NCBI GenBank assembly: GCA_018065005.1
Contig: JAGHUD010000017.1
Span: forward strand, 53,729-117,728
Source of the DNA: Candidatus Physcousia equi
Lineage (GTDB): Bacteria > Bacteroidota > Bacteroidia > Bacteroidales > Bacteroidaceae
Direction of reading: 5' to 3'
DNA length: 64,000 nucleotides
Part shown: positions 28,436 through 40,000 of the stretch, one piece after another
How positions within the stretch are numbered: the first letter of the stretch is position 1
How the letters are laid out: every line of letters begins with the position of its first letter
The notes under the pieces: model-generated
What the model was told of the DNA's origin: nothing
What the model saw: the letters and a program-made list of their open reading frames with translations, nothing else
Database searches by the model: none
Translations under genes and position numbers: made by a program

Positions 28436-30949
28436 ATGAATAAATACTTATTATCGTTCCTTCTCTCTGTTGTAGCAACAGGGATGAATGCTGCATGGAA
28501 CATCAGCAACCAAAAGCGTTACTATATCACCTGCGAATCCATGACCAGCGGCTTTCTCTGCATGGCAAGCCTTCACAATGGAGGAAGTGCCTCGCTTGTT
28601 CTCGACGCCAACTTTACCCAACCGTCAGCCGACTGCTATTGGATCATCGAAGGGTCGCAAGAGTCTGGTTATACCATCCGCAATGCTAAAACCTTGCAAT
28701 ATCTCATTTGGCAAAACGAATATACCAACACGCGCTATATGGGCCTCAGTGACGCCGCATCGGACGAAATGGCTCGCTGGAACTTTGAGGACCTTAGCAA
28801 TGCTGTAGCCATAAGTAATGTTGGCAATCCTACCCACTTCTTCAATCTTCGTTCCAGCCAAGTGAGCAATGGCGTATACCGAGTAGGCACTTACTCCAAC
28901 AGTTCAAGCCATGGGCCCAACGAGCGCTACCATATCTACGACAGTGAGGGCAACGAAATCAAGTGGACAAACGGAACTGACCCCACACCAGACCCTACAC
29001 CCGATCCCACTGAAGAGAGTTGGTTGGAGCATAGCAATCTATATTATTATGTATGGCAGCAATCAGGCAACCTGCTTGCCATTCCCCAAGACTTCGTCAG
29101 CGGATACCAAATGAATGGTCAACAGCTCACCATTGATATCAAAAACGCCGATCGCACACTCAGTTTTCCCGACGTGCTCTCCTTTGGCGAACAGTTGCCC
29201 GTCGAGCTTCCAACCTTCACCAGCTACAAATTCAACAACAAGTTCAACTACCAGGTTTTTACTGATGTTGAAGCCCTAACCCCCTCTGACAAGGAGATCC
29301 ACCTCAGCGTAGCAGGTATTGGAAAGCGGCTTACCGCCTCCTTCACCTTGCCCGACGAACAAACACTTGTTTGGGTTGATGATCAGTTGCAAGAGAGCAA
29401 AAGGTCTCGCTTGCGCTTCGACACCCCCATCACCTACACCATTGGTCGTCGTAATTGGCGACGCTTGGAGCTAAGAAAGCACACCGACAGCAGCGTACAC
29501 ATCGTCTATAAGCCCTTCGGACAGCAAACAACAGTCATCGTGGACTGGCTAACCGACCATTCGCTCAACGCCTACGATGTGCCCGAAATCTACATTAACA
29601 CAGAAAACTCGCAATACATCACCAGCAAGACCACGTTCGTGAATGCCACCATTGAAATAAAAGGTGGAGGTGTCTTCCCCGACATGGAGCAAACCAACAT
29701 GCTCATCAAAGGTCGTGGCAACAGCAGTTGGGGCGGTGGACGCACCAAGGACCCCTATCGTCTGAAGTTTGAAAGTGGCGTGAAACCCCTCGGCATGAAA
29801 AAGGGCAAGAGTTGGGTTCTGCTGTCAAACAAGAAGGGAGGCAGCATGACCACAAATGCCATTGGACACAAGATTGCTTCGCTCATGGGTTGCGACGGAC
29901 AACTCCACATCGTGCCCGTCGAACTGTATCTAAATGGCCGCTACCAGGGTTCTTATAACTTCTGCGAGAAACTCGGATTCTCTGGAAACAGCATAGACCT
30001 TGACGACGAAACCTACGCGGGCATGGTAGAATTAGACACCTACACTGATGAACGTATCGACCGCACAAATGACTACAGCATAGCCACTAAGGTGCACGAT
30101 CCTGACGTCACAGAAGCAACCTATGCAGGACCACTCACTTTCCAAGGAATCATTGAGGACTTCAACCGTATGGCTCACCACGTCAAGTTGCATGATTGCA
30201 GCCACGCCAACTACATCAACATCCACTCTGCTGCCAGTTATCTCGCCACCTGCGACTTGGCTGCTCACAGCGAACTCATGCACCCCAAGAGCGTCTTCAT
30301 GTATAGCGAAAACGTCACCGACGATTTCGACCCAACGGGCAAGGACCCCACCCCCTGGCACTGTGGTCCATATTGGGATTGCGACTGGGCTTTTGGGTTT
30401 CAGCAAGGCAGCAACTACTATCAAGTCTGCGACACAGGGGACTTCTTCAGCAATATGATTGGATCAGGTGCTCCGAAGCTCTTCTGGAACGATCTTCGTT
30501 ATGCTGTCCAAGACTCAGACCCAGACAAAGCCTACTACCAATGCTGGCATAAGTTCATTGAGGAAGGCGGTTTAGACGAGCTTCTTGAATACTGTGACGA
30601 CTATTACGCCTTCGCCGCCACCTCGCTTGCACACAACCCACAAGGTGAATTTGCCTCCGACAGGAGCAACTATGCACAAGTAACCGCCAACAGTAAAAAA
30701 TGGCTTAACACCCGGGCACACCACATCTACAGCACCATCAATGCCTACGAACTCGAATCCAAATATATCTATGGAGACATTAACGGTGATGGACAAATCA
30801 CGCTGAGCGACCTATCGCAACTCATTGAGATCTTACTTGAGCGACAACTGGATGTTTATGGCACCGCAGATGCGAATGGTGATGGCAAGGTCGATCGTCT
30901 TGACGTAGAATACCTACTGAATCAAAAACTCATGATCAAAGAAGAGTAG
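28436..30949 (+). CDS. Secreted CotH-kinase-family protein with C-terminal dockerin-like domain
   Basis: Signal peptide; MLIKGRGNSSWGG..KDPYRLKF...KKGKSWVLLSNKK; C-term YGDINGDGQITLSDLSQLIEILL...GTADANGDGKVDRLDVEYLLNQKL. Confidence 0.85.
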   Translation: MNKYLLSFLLSVVATGMNAAWNISNQKRYYITCESMTSGFLCMASLHNGGSASLVLDANFTQPSADCYWIIEGSQESGYTIRNAKTLQYLIWQNEYTNTRYMGLSDAASDEMARWNFEDLSNAVAISNVGNPTHFFNLRSSQVSNGVYRVGTYSNSSSHGPNERYHIYDSEGNEIKWTNGTDPTPDPTPDPTEESWLEHSNLYYYVWQQSGNLLAIPQDFVSGYQMNGQQLTIDIKNADRTLSFPDVLSFGEQLPVELPTFTSYKFNNKFNYQVFTDVEALTPSDKEIHLSVAGIGKRLTASFTLPDEQTLVWVDDQLQESKRSRLRFDTPITYTIGRRNWRRLELRKHTDSSVHIVYKPFGQQTTVIVDWLTDHSLNAYDVPEIYINTENSQYITSKTTFVNATIEIKGGGVFPDMEQTNMLIKGRGNSSWGGGRTKDPYRLKFESGVKPLGMKKGKSWVLLSNKKGGSMTTNAIGHKIASLMGCDGQLHIVPVELYLNGRYQGSYNFCEKLGFSGNSIDLDDETYAGMVELDTYTDERIDRTNDYSIATKVHDPDVTEATYAGPLTFQGIIEDFNRMAHHVKLHDCSHANYINIHSAASYLATCDLAAHSELMHPKSVFMYSENVTDDFDPTGKDPTPWHCGPYWDCDWAFGFQQGSNYYQVCDTGDFFSNMIGSGAPKLFWNDLRYAVQDSDPDKAYYQCWHKFIEEGGLDELLEYCDDYYAFAATSLAHNPQGEFASDRSNYAQVTANSKKWLNTRAHHIYSTINAYELESKYIYGDINGDGQITLSDLSQLIEILLERQLDVYGTADANGDGKVDRLDVEYLLNQKLMIKEE

Positions 30950-31083
30950 GCTTGCATTACTCTTTTTCAAGCGACGATCTCTATCTGGTGCTCATGGTTG
31001 CGCAGATACCCTCAATCTTTTAGATAGCGGAACGCGATGTCTACAACCAGAATCGTTGCTGCCTATACACAGATTTGGCTTGA

Positions 31084-32361
31084 CTATTCAAAGGGGTGCT
31101 CCGTCCATCGTATGATAGGAGTACCCTCTTCGTTGAAACGAATCGGAAGCCAGATATGGAGTGATCGCCCGAGATGACGTGGATTCCAGATGTCTGCCAT
31201 AAACCATTGTCTTCCACCCTCATCAAGGATATAAGTTCCCTGAGCCCCGAAGGTCTTGTTGGCAGGAAACGAACGAACGACTTCGCGCGTAACTACGCGA
31301 CGAGAAGCCCCCTTCAAAGCATCCACACCCGCAGCATCAGCATCGCCACTCCGCCCCTCCTGTTCATCCACGAGGAGATGAATCTCAGCCTCACCTCCTG
31401 TGAAGGGTGAAGCCAGCCGTTTCCATGGTCCCCATATCCTGTCTGCCACATACATGCGTGCCTCGTTGGGATCCCAACCCGTACAGCCCGAACAAATCAT
31501 CCAATAGCGTCCATCGTGCTTAAGCATTGTGGGCGCTTCGTTTTGTTCGCCAGGCGCCACCATGACGTAGCGTCCCGTGTAATCCAGACAATCATCGGTG
31601 AGCTCACTGATGAGCAGTGTTAGGTTTTCCTGTGAGGAAGTGATATGGTAAGCTTTTCCGTCGTCATCCACAAACACAGTCATGTCACGCGACATCTGCC
31701 CACCCTCAAAGTCTCGCCACAGATACATGCCACGCTCTGTTTCCTTGCACCACTCGGGTGTCCACCATTTCTTCCACTGCGACGCATCAGTTGCCTTCGC
31801 CTCCCTCTTCTGCCGACGCGTAAAGTCAAGGGGCCACTTCCCCGCATGCAGACGGGTGGAGCGCAAGAACTGAAAAGGTCCTGTCGGCTGATCGCTCACG
31901 GCAAATGCCACACGCGCTGCCTCATATCCTCTTCCCTTCAACTCGAGATGAAAGAGCATCACAAACTTTTGCGTCTTCGCATTATACAACACCTTTGGAC
32001 GCTCCATGATGCAACCGCGCTCTATGTCGTGCCCCTTCTCTTCCGTCACAAGCAGCGCCATGCCTTCATCCTTCCAGCTGCAGAGGTCAGAAGAGGAATA
32101 AACCGCAATGCCCGCCTGTGCAGCAGCACCTCTCCGGTCGGGACGATGCTCTCCATACCAATAGTAACGCCCCCCATATTTGATGATATTACCTCCATGC
32201 GCATTGATGTGTTTGCCGTTCGTGTCTGGCCAGACATATCCATTGCGGGGCAAGTTACCTGCCTCTGTTTGCATCTCTTGAGCAGCTGTCTGTTGTGCAG
32301 CTATGCTAAAGCAGATGGAGCCAATCAAGGTTGCCATCACCAATCGTTTCATGCTTTTCAT
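31084..32361 (-). CDS. Glycoside hydrolase family 43-like protein
   Basis: INAHGGNIIKYGGRYYWYGEHRPD...GIAVYSSSDLCSWKDEGMALL...ERPKVLYNAKTQKFVMLFHLE; signal peptide at MKSMKRLVMATLIG (start 32361). Confidence 0.85.
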   Translation of the reverse strand: MKSMKRLVMATLIGSICFSIAAQQTAAQEMQTEAGNLPRNGYVWPDTNGKHINAHGGNIIKYGGRYYWYGEHRPDRRGAAAQAGIAVYSSSDLCSWKDEGMALLVTEEKGHDIERGCIMERPKVLYNAKTQKFVMLFHLELKGRGYEAARVAFAVSDQPTGPFQFLRSTRLHAGKWPLDFTRRQKREAKATDASQWKKWWTPEWCKETERGMYLWRDFEGGQMSRDMTVFVDDDGKAYHITSSQENLTLLISELTDDCLDYTGRYVMVAPGEQNEAPTMLKHDGRYWMICSGCTGWDPNEARMYVADRIWGPWKRLASPFTGGEAEIHLLVDEQEGRSGDADAAGVDALKGASRRVVTREVVRSFPANKTFGAQGTYILDEGGRQWFMADIWNPRHLGRSLHIWLPIRFNEEGTPIIRWTEHPFE

Positions 32362-32505
32362 GATAGATATTGTTTTAGGTCTTAAAAGAGTACGGTGCAA
32401 GCCCGTTTGGAAGAGACAAAAAAAACCGTCAAGCGCTGCATGAGACTTCCCATTTGCCCCTCCCCTACCCTGAAGCAAAACGATGGGATGCTATCCTATC
32501 CTGCT

Positions 32506-33564
32506 CTATCCCTCTCTCAGGAAGTCGAATGCCTCATAGACGAGTTCTCGGGAAGCCTTTTGGTCAAGACGCACATCGCCCACGTTTGCGAGCAGAGCAA
32601 AGTTGATGTTGTTGCCCACATTTTTCTTGTCGTGGCGCATCAGTTCGTAGAGGCGATCATAATCTTTACAGTCTAAATCAAAGCGCCCATAGGTTTGATG
32701 AATGAACTGCACCGTTTGTCGCATCTTTTCTTGCGGGAAACCACAAAGCGCAACACTCATATACAATTCACAGACAAGTCCCCAAGCCACAGCATACCCA
32801 TGCAGGATGGTGCGCCCCTGCTCCATGGCAAGACTCTCTATGGCATGCCCGACGGTGTGCCCGAGGTTCAGCACCTTGCGCATCCCCTTTTCTGTGGGAT
32901 CTTCGTCCACTACGTGCTGCTTGATGGCAACACTGCTTGCCACCATCAGGCGCATTTGGTCAAGGTCAAGATTTTGCGAGGCAAGATCCACAGCCAGGAG
33001 TCCAGCCCAACGCTCATCATCGCTGAGTAGACCATGTTTGAGCATCTCTGCATAACCCGATGCGATATTGGGATGATCCAAAGTCTTGAGGAAACAAGTG
33101 TGCAAGATGACACTTGAAGCGAGGTTGAACACCCCCACTTGATTCTTCAGTCCTCCGTAGTTGATACCCGTCTTGCCACCCACCGAAGCATCCACCATCG
33201 CCAGCAACGTGGTGGGGATGTTGATATACTGAATGCCGCGCTGGTAGGTGCTCGCCGCAAAGCCACCCAAGTCGGTCACCATGCCGCCACCGATATTCAC
33301 CAACAAAGAGTGGCGTGTGGCACTACCGCTTTGCAACTCGTCCCAGACATGGCAGAGACTCTCAACCGTCTTGTTGTCGTCGCTCGCCCCAATGGTGATC
33401 ACTTTGGCGCCTTGCAGACAAGCAAAGCCACACACCAATGGCCAGCAATTCTCAACCGTATTCGTGTCCGTGAGCACGAAGAGTCTGTCGTAGTTACACT
33501 TTTTTATGGCAGCCTCCAGGTCTCTTTCGAGACATTGGCTTATGATGACATTCTGTGTTTTCAT
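32506..33564 (-). CDS. aroB: 3-dehydroquinate synthase
   Basis: LLVNIGGGMVTDLGGFAASTYQRGIQYINIPTTLLAMVDASVGGKTGINYGGLKNQVGVF; LNLGHTVGHAIE. Confidence 0.96.
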   Translation of the reverse strand: MKTQNVIISQCLERDLEAAIKKCNYDRLFVLTDTNTVENCWPLVCGFACLQGAKVITIGASDDNKTVESLCHVWDELQSGSATRHSLLVNIGGGMVTDLGGFAASTYQRGIQYINIPTTLLAMVDASVGGKTGINYGGLKNQVGVFNLASSVILHTCFLKTLDHPNIASGYAEMLKHGLLSDDERWAGLLAVDLASQNLDLDQMRLMVASSVAIKQHVVDEDPTEKGMRKVLNLGHTVGHAIESLAMEQGRTILHGYAVAWGLVCELYMSVALCGFPQEKMRQTVQFIHQTYGRFDLDCKDYDRLYELMRHDKKNVGNNINFALLANVGDVRLDQKASRELVYEAFDFLREG

Positions 33565-33584
33565 AACAATACTTAAATCTTGCA

Positions 33585-33616
33585 CAAAGTTAATGTCTTT
33601 TTGTTGTTCTTGCAAG
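33585..33616 (-). promoter_or_regulatory. Bacteroidetes-type promoter for aroB (divergent from 33636 box)
   Basis: Reverse strand CTTG-20 bp-TAACTTTG (CAAAGTTA at 33585-33592; CAAG at 33613-33616). Confidence 0.5.
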
Positions 33617-33752
33617 CATTTTACATATTTTGTTGTAACTTTGCACGCCATCAATGAGGCATCAGCATATTTTCAGACCCCACCCATTAAACCTTCTCTC
33701 TTTCTTTCCGTCCATAGAAGAGCACCACCTGTTATATAATAAAATAAGGTAT

Positions 33753-36700
33753 ATGAAACAAATCAGAAATCTCGCCCTCCTGCTGCTCCTGCTCTGCAGT
33801 GCAACAGCAGTGGCCCAAAAAGTTACCGTCAGCGGAAAAATCCTTGATGGCGAATCAAACGACGTCATGCCCGGCGCAACCGTTGTTCTGCTCACCCCCG
33901 ACAGCACGCAGGTCACAGGCGCCATCACAGGTCAGAACGGAACCTTCACCCTTCCTGCCACCAAGGCAGGTCAATACATCATGCGCGTCAGCTTCGTTGG
34001 CTATCGGAGTGTCTTCAAGAACCTCACACTCCCTAAGAACGAGAAGAAGATGGAACTGGCCAGCATCACACTCTATGACGACGCTAAACTGATGAAGGAA
34101 GCCGAAGTGACGGCTCAACTGGCACAGGTCGAAATGAAAGCCGACACGTTTATGTACAACGCAGACGCCTACAAACTTCCCGAAGGCTCCATGCTCGAAG
34201 ACCTCGTGCGCAAGCTGCCTGGAGCAGAAGTGAGCGAGGATGGAACCATCAAGATCAACGGAAAGACTGTCAGTAAGATTCTTGTCAAGGGCAAGGAGTT
34301 CTTCGGCGACGACAAGGAGATGTCGATGAAGAACATCCCAACGAAACTCATCAACAAGATTAAAGCCTACGACAAGAAGTCCGACTATAGCCGCATGACC
34401 GGCATCGACGATGGTGAGGAGGAAACCGTCCTTGACCTCTCTGTCAAGCGCGGCATGGGCGAAGGATGGCTCATCAACGCCGATGCCGCACTCGGAGGCG
34501 CCCGCCAGGACGAAATCCCGGGACATGCGAACCGTATAGAGTTTCCCAAACCCCTCTACACGGGCAACCTCACCATCAGCCGCTTCACCGACAACCTGCA
34601 GTTTATGCTCGTAGGAAGCCGCAACAACATCAACAACGGAGCGGGTCGCTGGGGAGGTTTCGGAGGCGGCAGCGGCGTGACCACAACCACGCAGGTGGGC
34701 CTTAATGCCAGCTACACCAACGACATCCCCCGAAACGACATGGGACATTTCGAGATTGGCGGAAACGTTCGTTACAATGCCCGCGAAGCAGAAGGCATGT
34801 CAGTGAGCAACAGCGAGACATTCCTCACGGGCTCATCGAGCAGTTTCTCCAATAGCAGAAACTATTCCAACAACAAGAACCACAACTTCAATGCCGACAT
34901 GCGTCTGGAGTGGATGCCCGATAGCCTCACCACCCTCATCTTCCGCCCAAGTTTTGCCCACTCGGAGTCCAACAACATGGGCGAAAACACATCGGTGACC
35001 TTCAACAACGACCCCTATAAGCGCAGCACAAACCCACTTGCCGACTTTGCAAACAAAGACCTCTTCATCGATGAAGAAGGACAGGACATCCGCGTGAACA
35101 GTAATGAGAGTGAGTCTAAGAGCACAGGCAACAGCAACTCAGGAAACATGAACCTGCAGGTGAATCGCCGTCTTGGTCTCCCCGGTCGCAACATTTCACT
35201 CGACTTGTCGGGCAGCTTCAACAAGTCCGACAACGAAAATATCAGCTGGGCGAACATCAACTACTATCAGAACACCCAGCACATGCTCCAGGACCGCTTC
35301 ACCGTTTCACCGACCAAAAGCTGGGACATCCGCACTCGTCTGAGCTACACAGAGCCCATCACAAGAGACCTCAACCTGCAGTTCAGCTACAACTACCAGC
35401 GCCGCTTCAACGACAACGACCGTTCGATGTACAACCTCGACCGTCTCATCAACCAAAAACTGTCACAACAAGGAGTCGAACAGTATGACGAGGCCACCCA
35501 GCTGATGACGGAGAACATACTCTACGGACTTTTTGCACAGGGTCCTCAGGCACAGTATGCCCTCGACAACATAATGGCACAGATTGACGGACGCGACTGG
35601 CGATCCTTTGCGCTCGACGCCACCAACAGCCAGTATGCCACCTACAAGGAGAACAACCACAACGCTCAGGTCATGCTGCGCTTCACAGCCAAAATAGACA
35701 GCACACAAGAGATTCGCCTCAATGCTGGCATCAACTTCCAGCCTCAGCACACACTGATGCACTACGCCAAGGGCCTGCAGCTCGACACCACCGTCACCCG
35801 CACCACCTTCAACTGGGCACCTCGCATCAACATGCGCTGGAAGATCAGCCAGGTGAGCCAGCTCCGCATCCACTACAATGCCCGCATGAGACAGCCATCG
35901 ATGACACAACTCATGGAGGTGACCGACGACAGCGATCCGCTCAATGTGAGCACCGGTAATGCGGGACTACGCGGCAGCTGGAGCAACAGCGTCTATGCAG
36001 AATACAATGGCAACAAGATGGAGACACAGACCTCATGGTTCACGCGTATTGGTTATGACAACACCAAGAACAGCATCGAGTCTGCCACTATCTACGACAG
36101 CCACACCGGTGCCCGCTACACGCGCCCCATGAACATCAACGGCAACTGGAACACTTGGTTCAACGCCAACTTCAACACCGCGCTGGACAAGAAGAAGTAC
36201 TGGAACTTCTCAAACAACCTCAACCTAAACTACAACTACCGACTCAGCTATCTGCGCAACAGCGGCAACAACACACCACTCAGCATCCACTATCGCCCCG
36301 ATGGGACCATCGACATGGACGACCTCTTCGGGCAGGTCGACCTCAGCCAGTTCGAAGCTGCCACCAAGACACTCGGTGTGGGCGACAACATACGCCTCAA
36401 CTACCGCAAGTCGTTTGGCGATGATTGGTCGCTCGATTTTGGTGCTACGGGTGGCTTTAACTACAACCACACACGCAGCTCTGCACAGACGGGCAACAAC
36501 ATCGACTCCTGGACTTTCAACTATGGTGTCAATGCCAACGTCATCTTCCCTTGGTCCATCACGTTCAACACAAGCATCACGGAGCAGAGCAGACGTGGCT
36601 ATGATGACAAGGCGATGAACACCAACGAACTCCTTTGGAACGCAACGCTCCAGAAGAGCTTCCTCAAGGATAAAGCTGCCACCATCAGCATCGAGTGGAA

Positions 36701-36938
36701 CGATATCCTACATCAGCGTAGCAACGTGAGCCGTGCCATCTCTGCCGTGATGCGCACCGACACCTACACCAACAACATCAACTCCTATTTCATGGTCCAC
36801 TTCATCTACAAGCTCAACCTCATGGGCAGCAAAGAGGCACGCAATGAGGGATTCGGTGGCCGTGGAGGCTTTGGTGGTCCTGGCGGTGGCGGTCCTGGCG
36901 GTCGTGGTGGATTCGGTGGCCCTGGCGGCAGATTCTGA
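33753..36938 (+). CDS. Outer membrane beta-barrel protein with carboxypeptidase-regulatory-like N-terminal domain (TonB-dependent receptor-like)
   Basis: Signal peptide; VTVSGKILDGESNDVMPGATVVLL...GQNGTFTLP...YIMRVSFVGYRS; plug/barrel pattern; Gly-rich C-term. Confidence 0.85.
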   Translation: MKQIRNLALLLLLLCSATAVAQKVTVSGKILDGESNDVMPGATVVLLTPDSTQVTGAITGQNGTFTLPATKAGQYIMRVSFVGYRSVFKNLTLPKNEKKMELASITLYDDAKLMKEAEVTAQLAQVEMKADTFMYNADAYKLPEGSMLEDLVRKLPGAEVSEDGTIKINGKTVSKILVKGKEFFGDDKEMSMKNIPTKLINKIKAYDKKSDYSRMTGIDDGEEETVLDLSVKRGMGEGWLINADAALGGARQDEIPGHANRIEFPKPLYTGNLTISRFTDNLQFMLVGSRNNINNGAGRWGGFGGGSGVTTTTQVGLNASYTNDIPRNDMGHFEIGGNVRYNAREAEGMSVSNSETFLTGSSSSFSNSRNYSNNKNHNFNADMRLEWMPDSLTTLIFRPSFAHSESNNMGENTSVTFNNDPYKRSTNPLADFANKDLFIDEEGQDIRVNSNESESKSTGNSNSGNMNLQVNRRLGLPGRNISLDLSGSFNKSDNENISWANINYYQNTQHMLQDRFTVSPTKSWDIRTRLSYTEPITRDLNLQFSYNYQRRFNDNDRSMYNLDRLINQKLSQQGVEQYDEATQLMTENILYGLFAQGPQAQYALDNIMAQIDGRDWRSFALDATNSQYATYKENNHNAQVMLRFTAKIDSTQEIRLNAGINFQPQHTLMHYAKGLQLDTTVTRTTFNWAPRINMRWKISQVSQLRIHYNARMRQPSMTQLMEVTDDSDPLNVSTGNAGLRGSWSNSVYAEYNGNKMETQTSWFTRIGYDNTKNSIESATIYDSHTGARYTRPMNINGNWNTWFNANFNTALDKKKYWNFSNNLNLNYNYRLSYLRNSGNNTPLSIHYRPDGTIDMDDLFGQVDLSQFEAATKTLGVGDNIRLNYRKSFGDDWSLDFGATGGFNYNHTRSSAQTGNNIDSWTFNYGVNANVIFPWSITFNTSITEQSRRGYDDKAMNTNELLWNATLQKSFLKDKAATISIEWNDILHQRSNVSRAISAVMRTDTYTNNINSYFMVHFIYKLNLMGSKEARNEGFGGRGGFGGPGGGGPGGRGGFGGPGGRF

Positions 36939-36954
36939 CCATTTGTCATCTAAG

Positions 36955-37005
36955 AAGAAGGTGTGTCAAAAGTCTCCAATCAGACTTAGACACACCTTCT
37001 TTTTT
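36955..37005. terminator. Rho-independent bidirectional-type terminator
   Basis: AAGAAGGTGTGTC (36955-36967) / GACACACCTTCTT (36989-37001) perfect inverted repeat followed by T-run. Confidence 0.85.
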
Positions 37006-37073
37006 GTATCTCTTTTTTTGTTGTGAGCAGCACTACCCGAGAGGTCAGAAACTATGCTCCTCTTTTGAGATAA

Positions 37074-40000
37074 TCACAAACGCAGTCCCAACACGTCATA
37101 CAGAACGCCACCACGAACAATAACAATACGGTTGTTTTTGAGCATCTTGCCATTCAACATGGGATTAACTGAGCCAATCGTATTGATGCCCACAGAAGTA
37201 TCAACCACGTTGATATAAAATAGATTACTGTAATTAGACGCCCATCCGATTGATGCAGAGAAAGCATCAAAGAGACCCTCTTTGGTAATGACCAAGGAGC
37301 CATTACCATTCCCACGCTTACTCAGAAGATAATACGTTCCTTCTTTTTTACTGCTGCCATCAACGAAACCCCAATCGCAGTAGGTAGGGTTATAGTCTGA
37401 CAGTGTGCCACAATTTCCGTTGTAGCCCTCGTTCTGTGTGGCACTCGAACGCCAAATCATATACTGGCCCGTCTTCTGGTTGAAGAGACTGTACTTACCG
37501 CTATCCTCCTTCTTGCACTTGAACACGGCACTTTCGCCCAGGCTCTCTGCCGACTGAGTGCTCACCTCCAAGGTGTTTCCATCGATGTAAAGCACGCGCT
37601 GCGTATTATCCTGCTGAATGTTGGTGAAGGTAAGGTCCTTTCCGTCCCATGCATCAGCAGGTTCTATGCTTCCGAGTACGGCATAGATTGCATCAATGTC
37701 ATCTATGGTAGGCTCATCTTTCAAGTCATCCACGAGTGCCTTAGCCGCATTCTTCATTTCAGTTGTGAGTTCAGACTCTTCGATGATGGTGCTGAAGTAC
37801 GACTTGAGATATTCTCCGCGCACTACATCGTGGCAGATGCTGTATCTGCCACCAGTAATCAGTTCCAGTTCGAGCGGAACGTAGATATTCTCGAATCCAT
37901 CGAAGTTGTGAGTTCCTTCGCCAGTGGGGAAGGTGGTGCTGACGGGGTTTGGCAACTTGCCCCAAAAAGTAAGCGTCTCTTCATAGAAGAAACCGATTTT
38001 GTCATCAGCCTGAAGTTCGAGGCTGCTGTAGGCAGAAGCCGTCGAGCTCACCTGATAGAATCCGTCCCATGAACTGGTGAAGGCGGTGACGTTGCGGATG
38101 TCGGAAGCGTCGGCAAGTTCCTTGAAGAAGATGCCCACATTGTTGCGACCGCTACCTGTGGGTACAGACTGGAGTGCTAAGTACATGCCTTTGCCATCCT
38201 TCTTACGCTTTACTGGCACGATGAGCAACTCTCCATTTGTTGGGTTGCTGCTGGGGTTGGCACTGAGACCGCTCATGGTTGCTTTGGTCTGTGATTCCCA
38301 TTTACCTGCACCTGTGCGCGTATTAGAATAGGTATAGATGTTCATATAGCGACCGCCGCCCACACGACTGCTGACGATAACACGACCGTCAGGTAGCTCA
38401 TCACACTTGGGCTCGTCACCATCAGGAACAGGAGTAGCAAAAGCCCCACCGAGCGCCTTCCATGTACGTCCGAAGTCATCTGAGTAGATCACGCGGTTAC
38501 CATTGGGGCGTGCAGCGAGGGCTGCGTAGAGGCGATAGTATTTATCCACCTTAACGACACGGCTCTGGAAAAGCCTACCACCACCCACAAAGGCAGCAGC
38601 AATGGGATTTCCATCATCAAAGAGGCCATAGACCTCTTCCGACTGTTCAACAGGTGTTTCCCATGTTTCTCCACCATCAAGACTGCGTATGCAGGCGATG
38701 ATGTTGGGATTCTGGCGGTTCGTCGTTGGGTGTGTGTAAAGCGTACAACCGCCCACTGCCATTACGATAGCCTCGTTTGACTCACGATCCAGCACAATGG
38801 CAGGGTCGCCATAAGCTGCTTCCATCGGAGTTTTCTTGTTGTTGATTAGAGAAGGGTCACCAACGGCCACATCTATTTCCTGAGTGCTCCAAGTGAGGCC
38901 ATTGTCATCACTTATCTTAACCACACAGTCCACCTGACCATGACCTGGGTCTGTGCCGCTGACAAGTCGTGCCACACTGGCTATAAGACGTCCATCCTTG
39001 CCACAGGTGATACCGGGAATGCGATAGGGAGGAATACCCAAACCTCCAGCCAGGGTACTGAACAAAGTCGTATAGCGTGGTTTAGTGCTCGGCATCACAT
39101 ATTCCAGTTCGAGTGGGGTGCTCAGGGTGGCATTCCAAGTGAAGGTACCGTTGTCAACATACACCCAGTAGCCATTGTTCTTGAGTTTCACCTTGCCATC
39201 ACCGGCATCAACGATAGTGTACTTTGTAGAGGCCGTCTGGTCAACGAAAAGTTTCTTGGACGCATCAGGACCGATATTATTGGATCGTCCCTGCAGTTTG
39301 ATGGTACAAGCGTCATCCGTACCTTCAATGAGGAAGAGGTCGTAGTCAGTCTGAACGCTGAGCTCGGTAGACCACTGGGTGAGGTTTGCAGCGGCCTTAG
39401 CGAAATGCTTGTCATCAACCTTAATCTTGAAGTATCCCGACGTGATTTCGGGAATCTCTACCTCCTTACCGTTGAGGAATGCTTCGAGCATATTGACCTT
39501 GCTTGCACATTCTGAACCTGCAGTGAATGCGTCCTTGCATTCGCCAAGGAGATAATCGAGTTTCTCCATCCAGGCTGCATCTGACGCCTTCTCCTGCTTC
39601 ATGATCTGCACCTTCTCATACTGATGGATGCCTTCTACAAGACGTTCGAAGCGAACGGAAGAGCGATTGCCTGGGTAATAGCTGTACGTATCACCGGCGC
39701 CAAACTTACGGAAGCGGGTATCGGTCAACGGATGCTCATCCCAGTTGATCCACGACCAGTGGAGGTAGCCGTCGAGGTCGTTGGCGGCAATGTGAATAGG
39801 CAGGAAGGCTGCCTCTGCGGGAAGAGAGTTGGAGAAGATGTTGGGTTCGCTCTCTGTGCAGCATGTGTAGACGGTTGTGATGAGGTTATTATCTTTGCGG
39901 TACTTACGCTCGGCAGCGGTAAAACGGTTTCCCTGAGCGAGTGCCACACAGTTGTCATAGAGCTTGTCGTTGAGCGACGAATGGTAGTTGCCGGCCAGTG

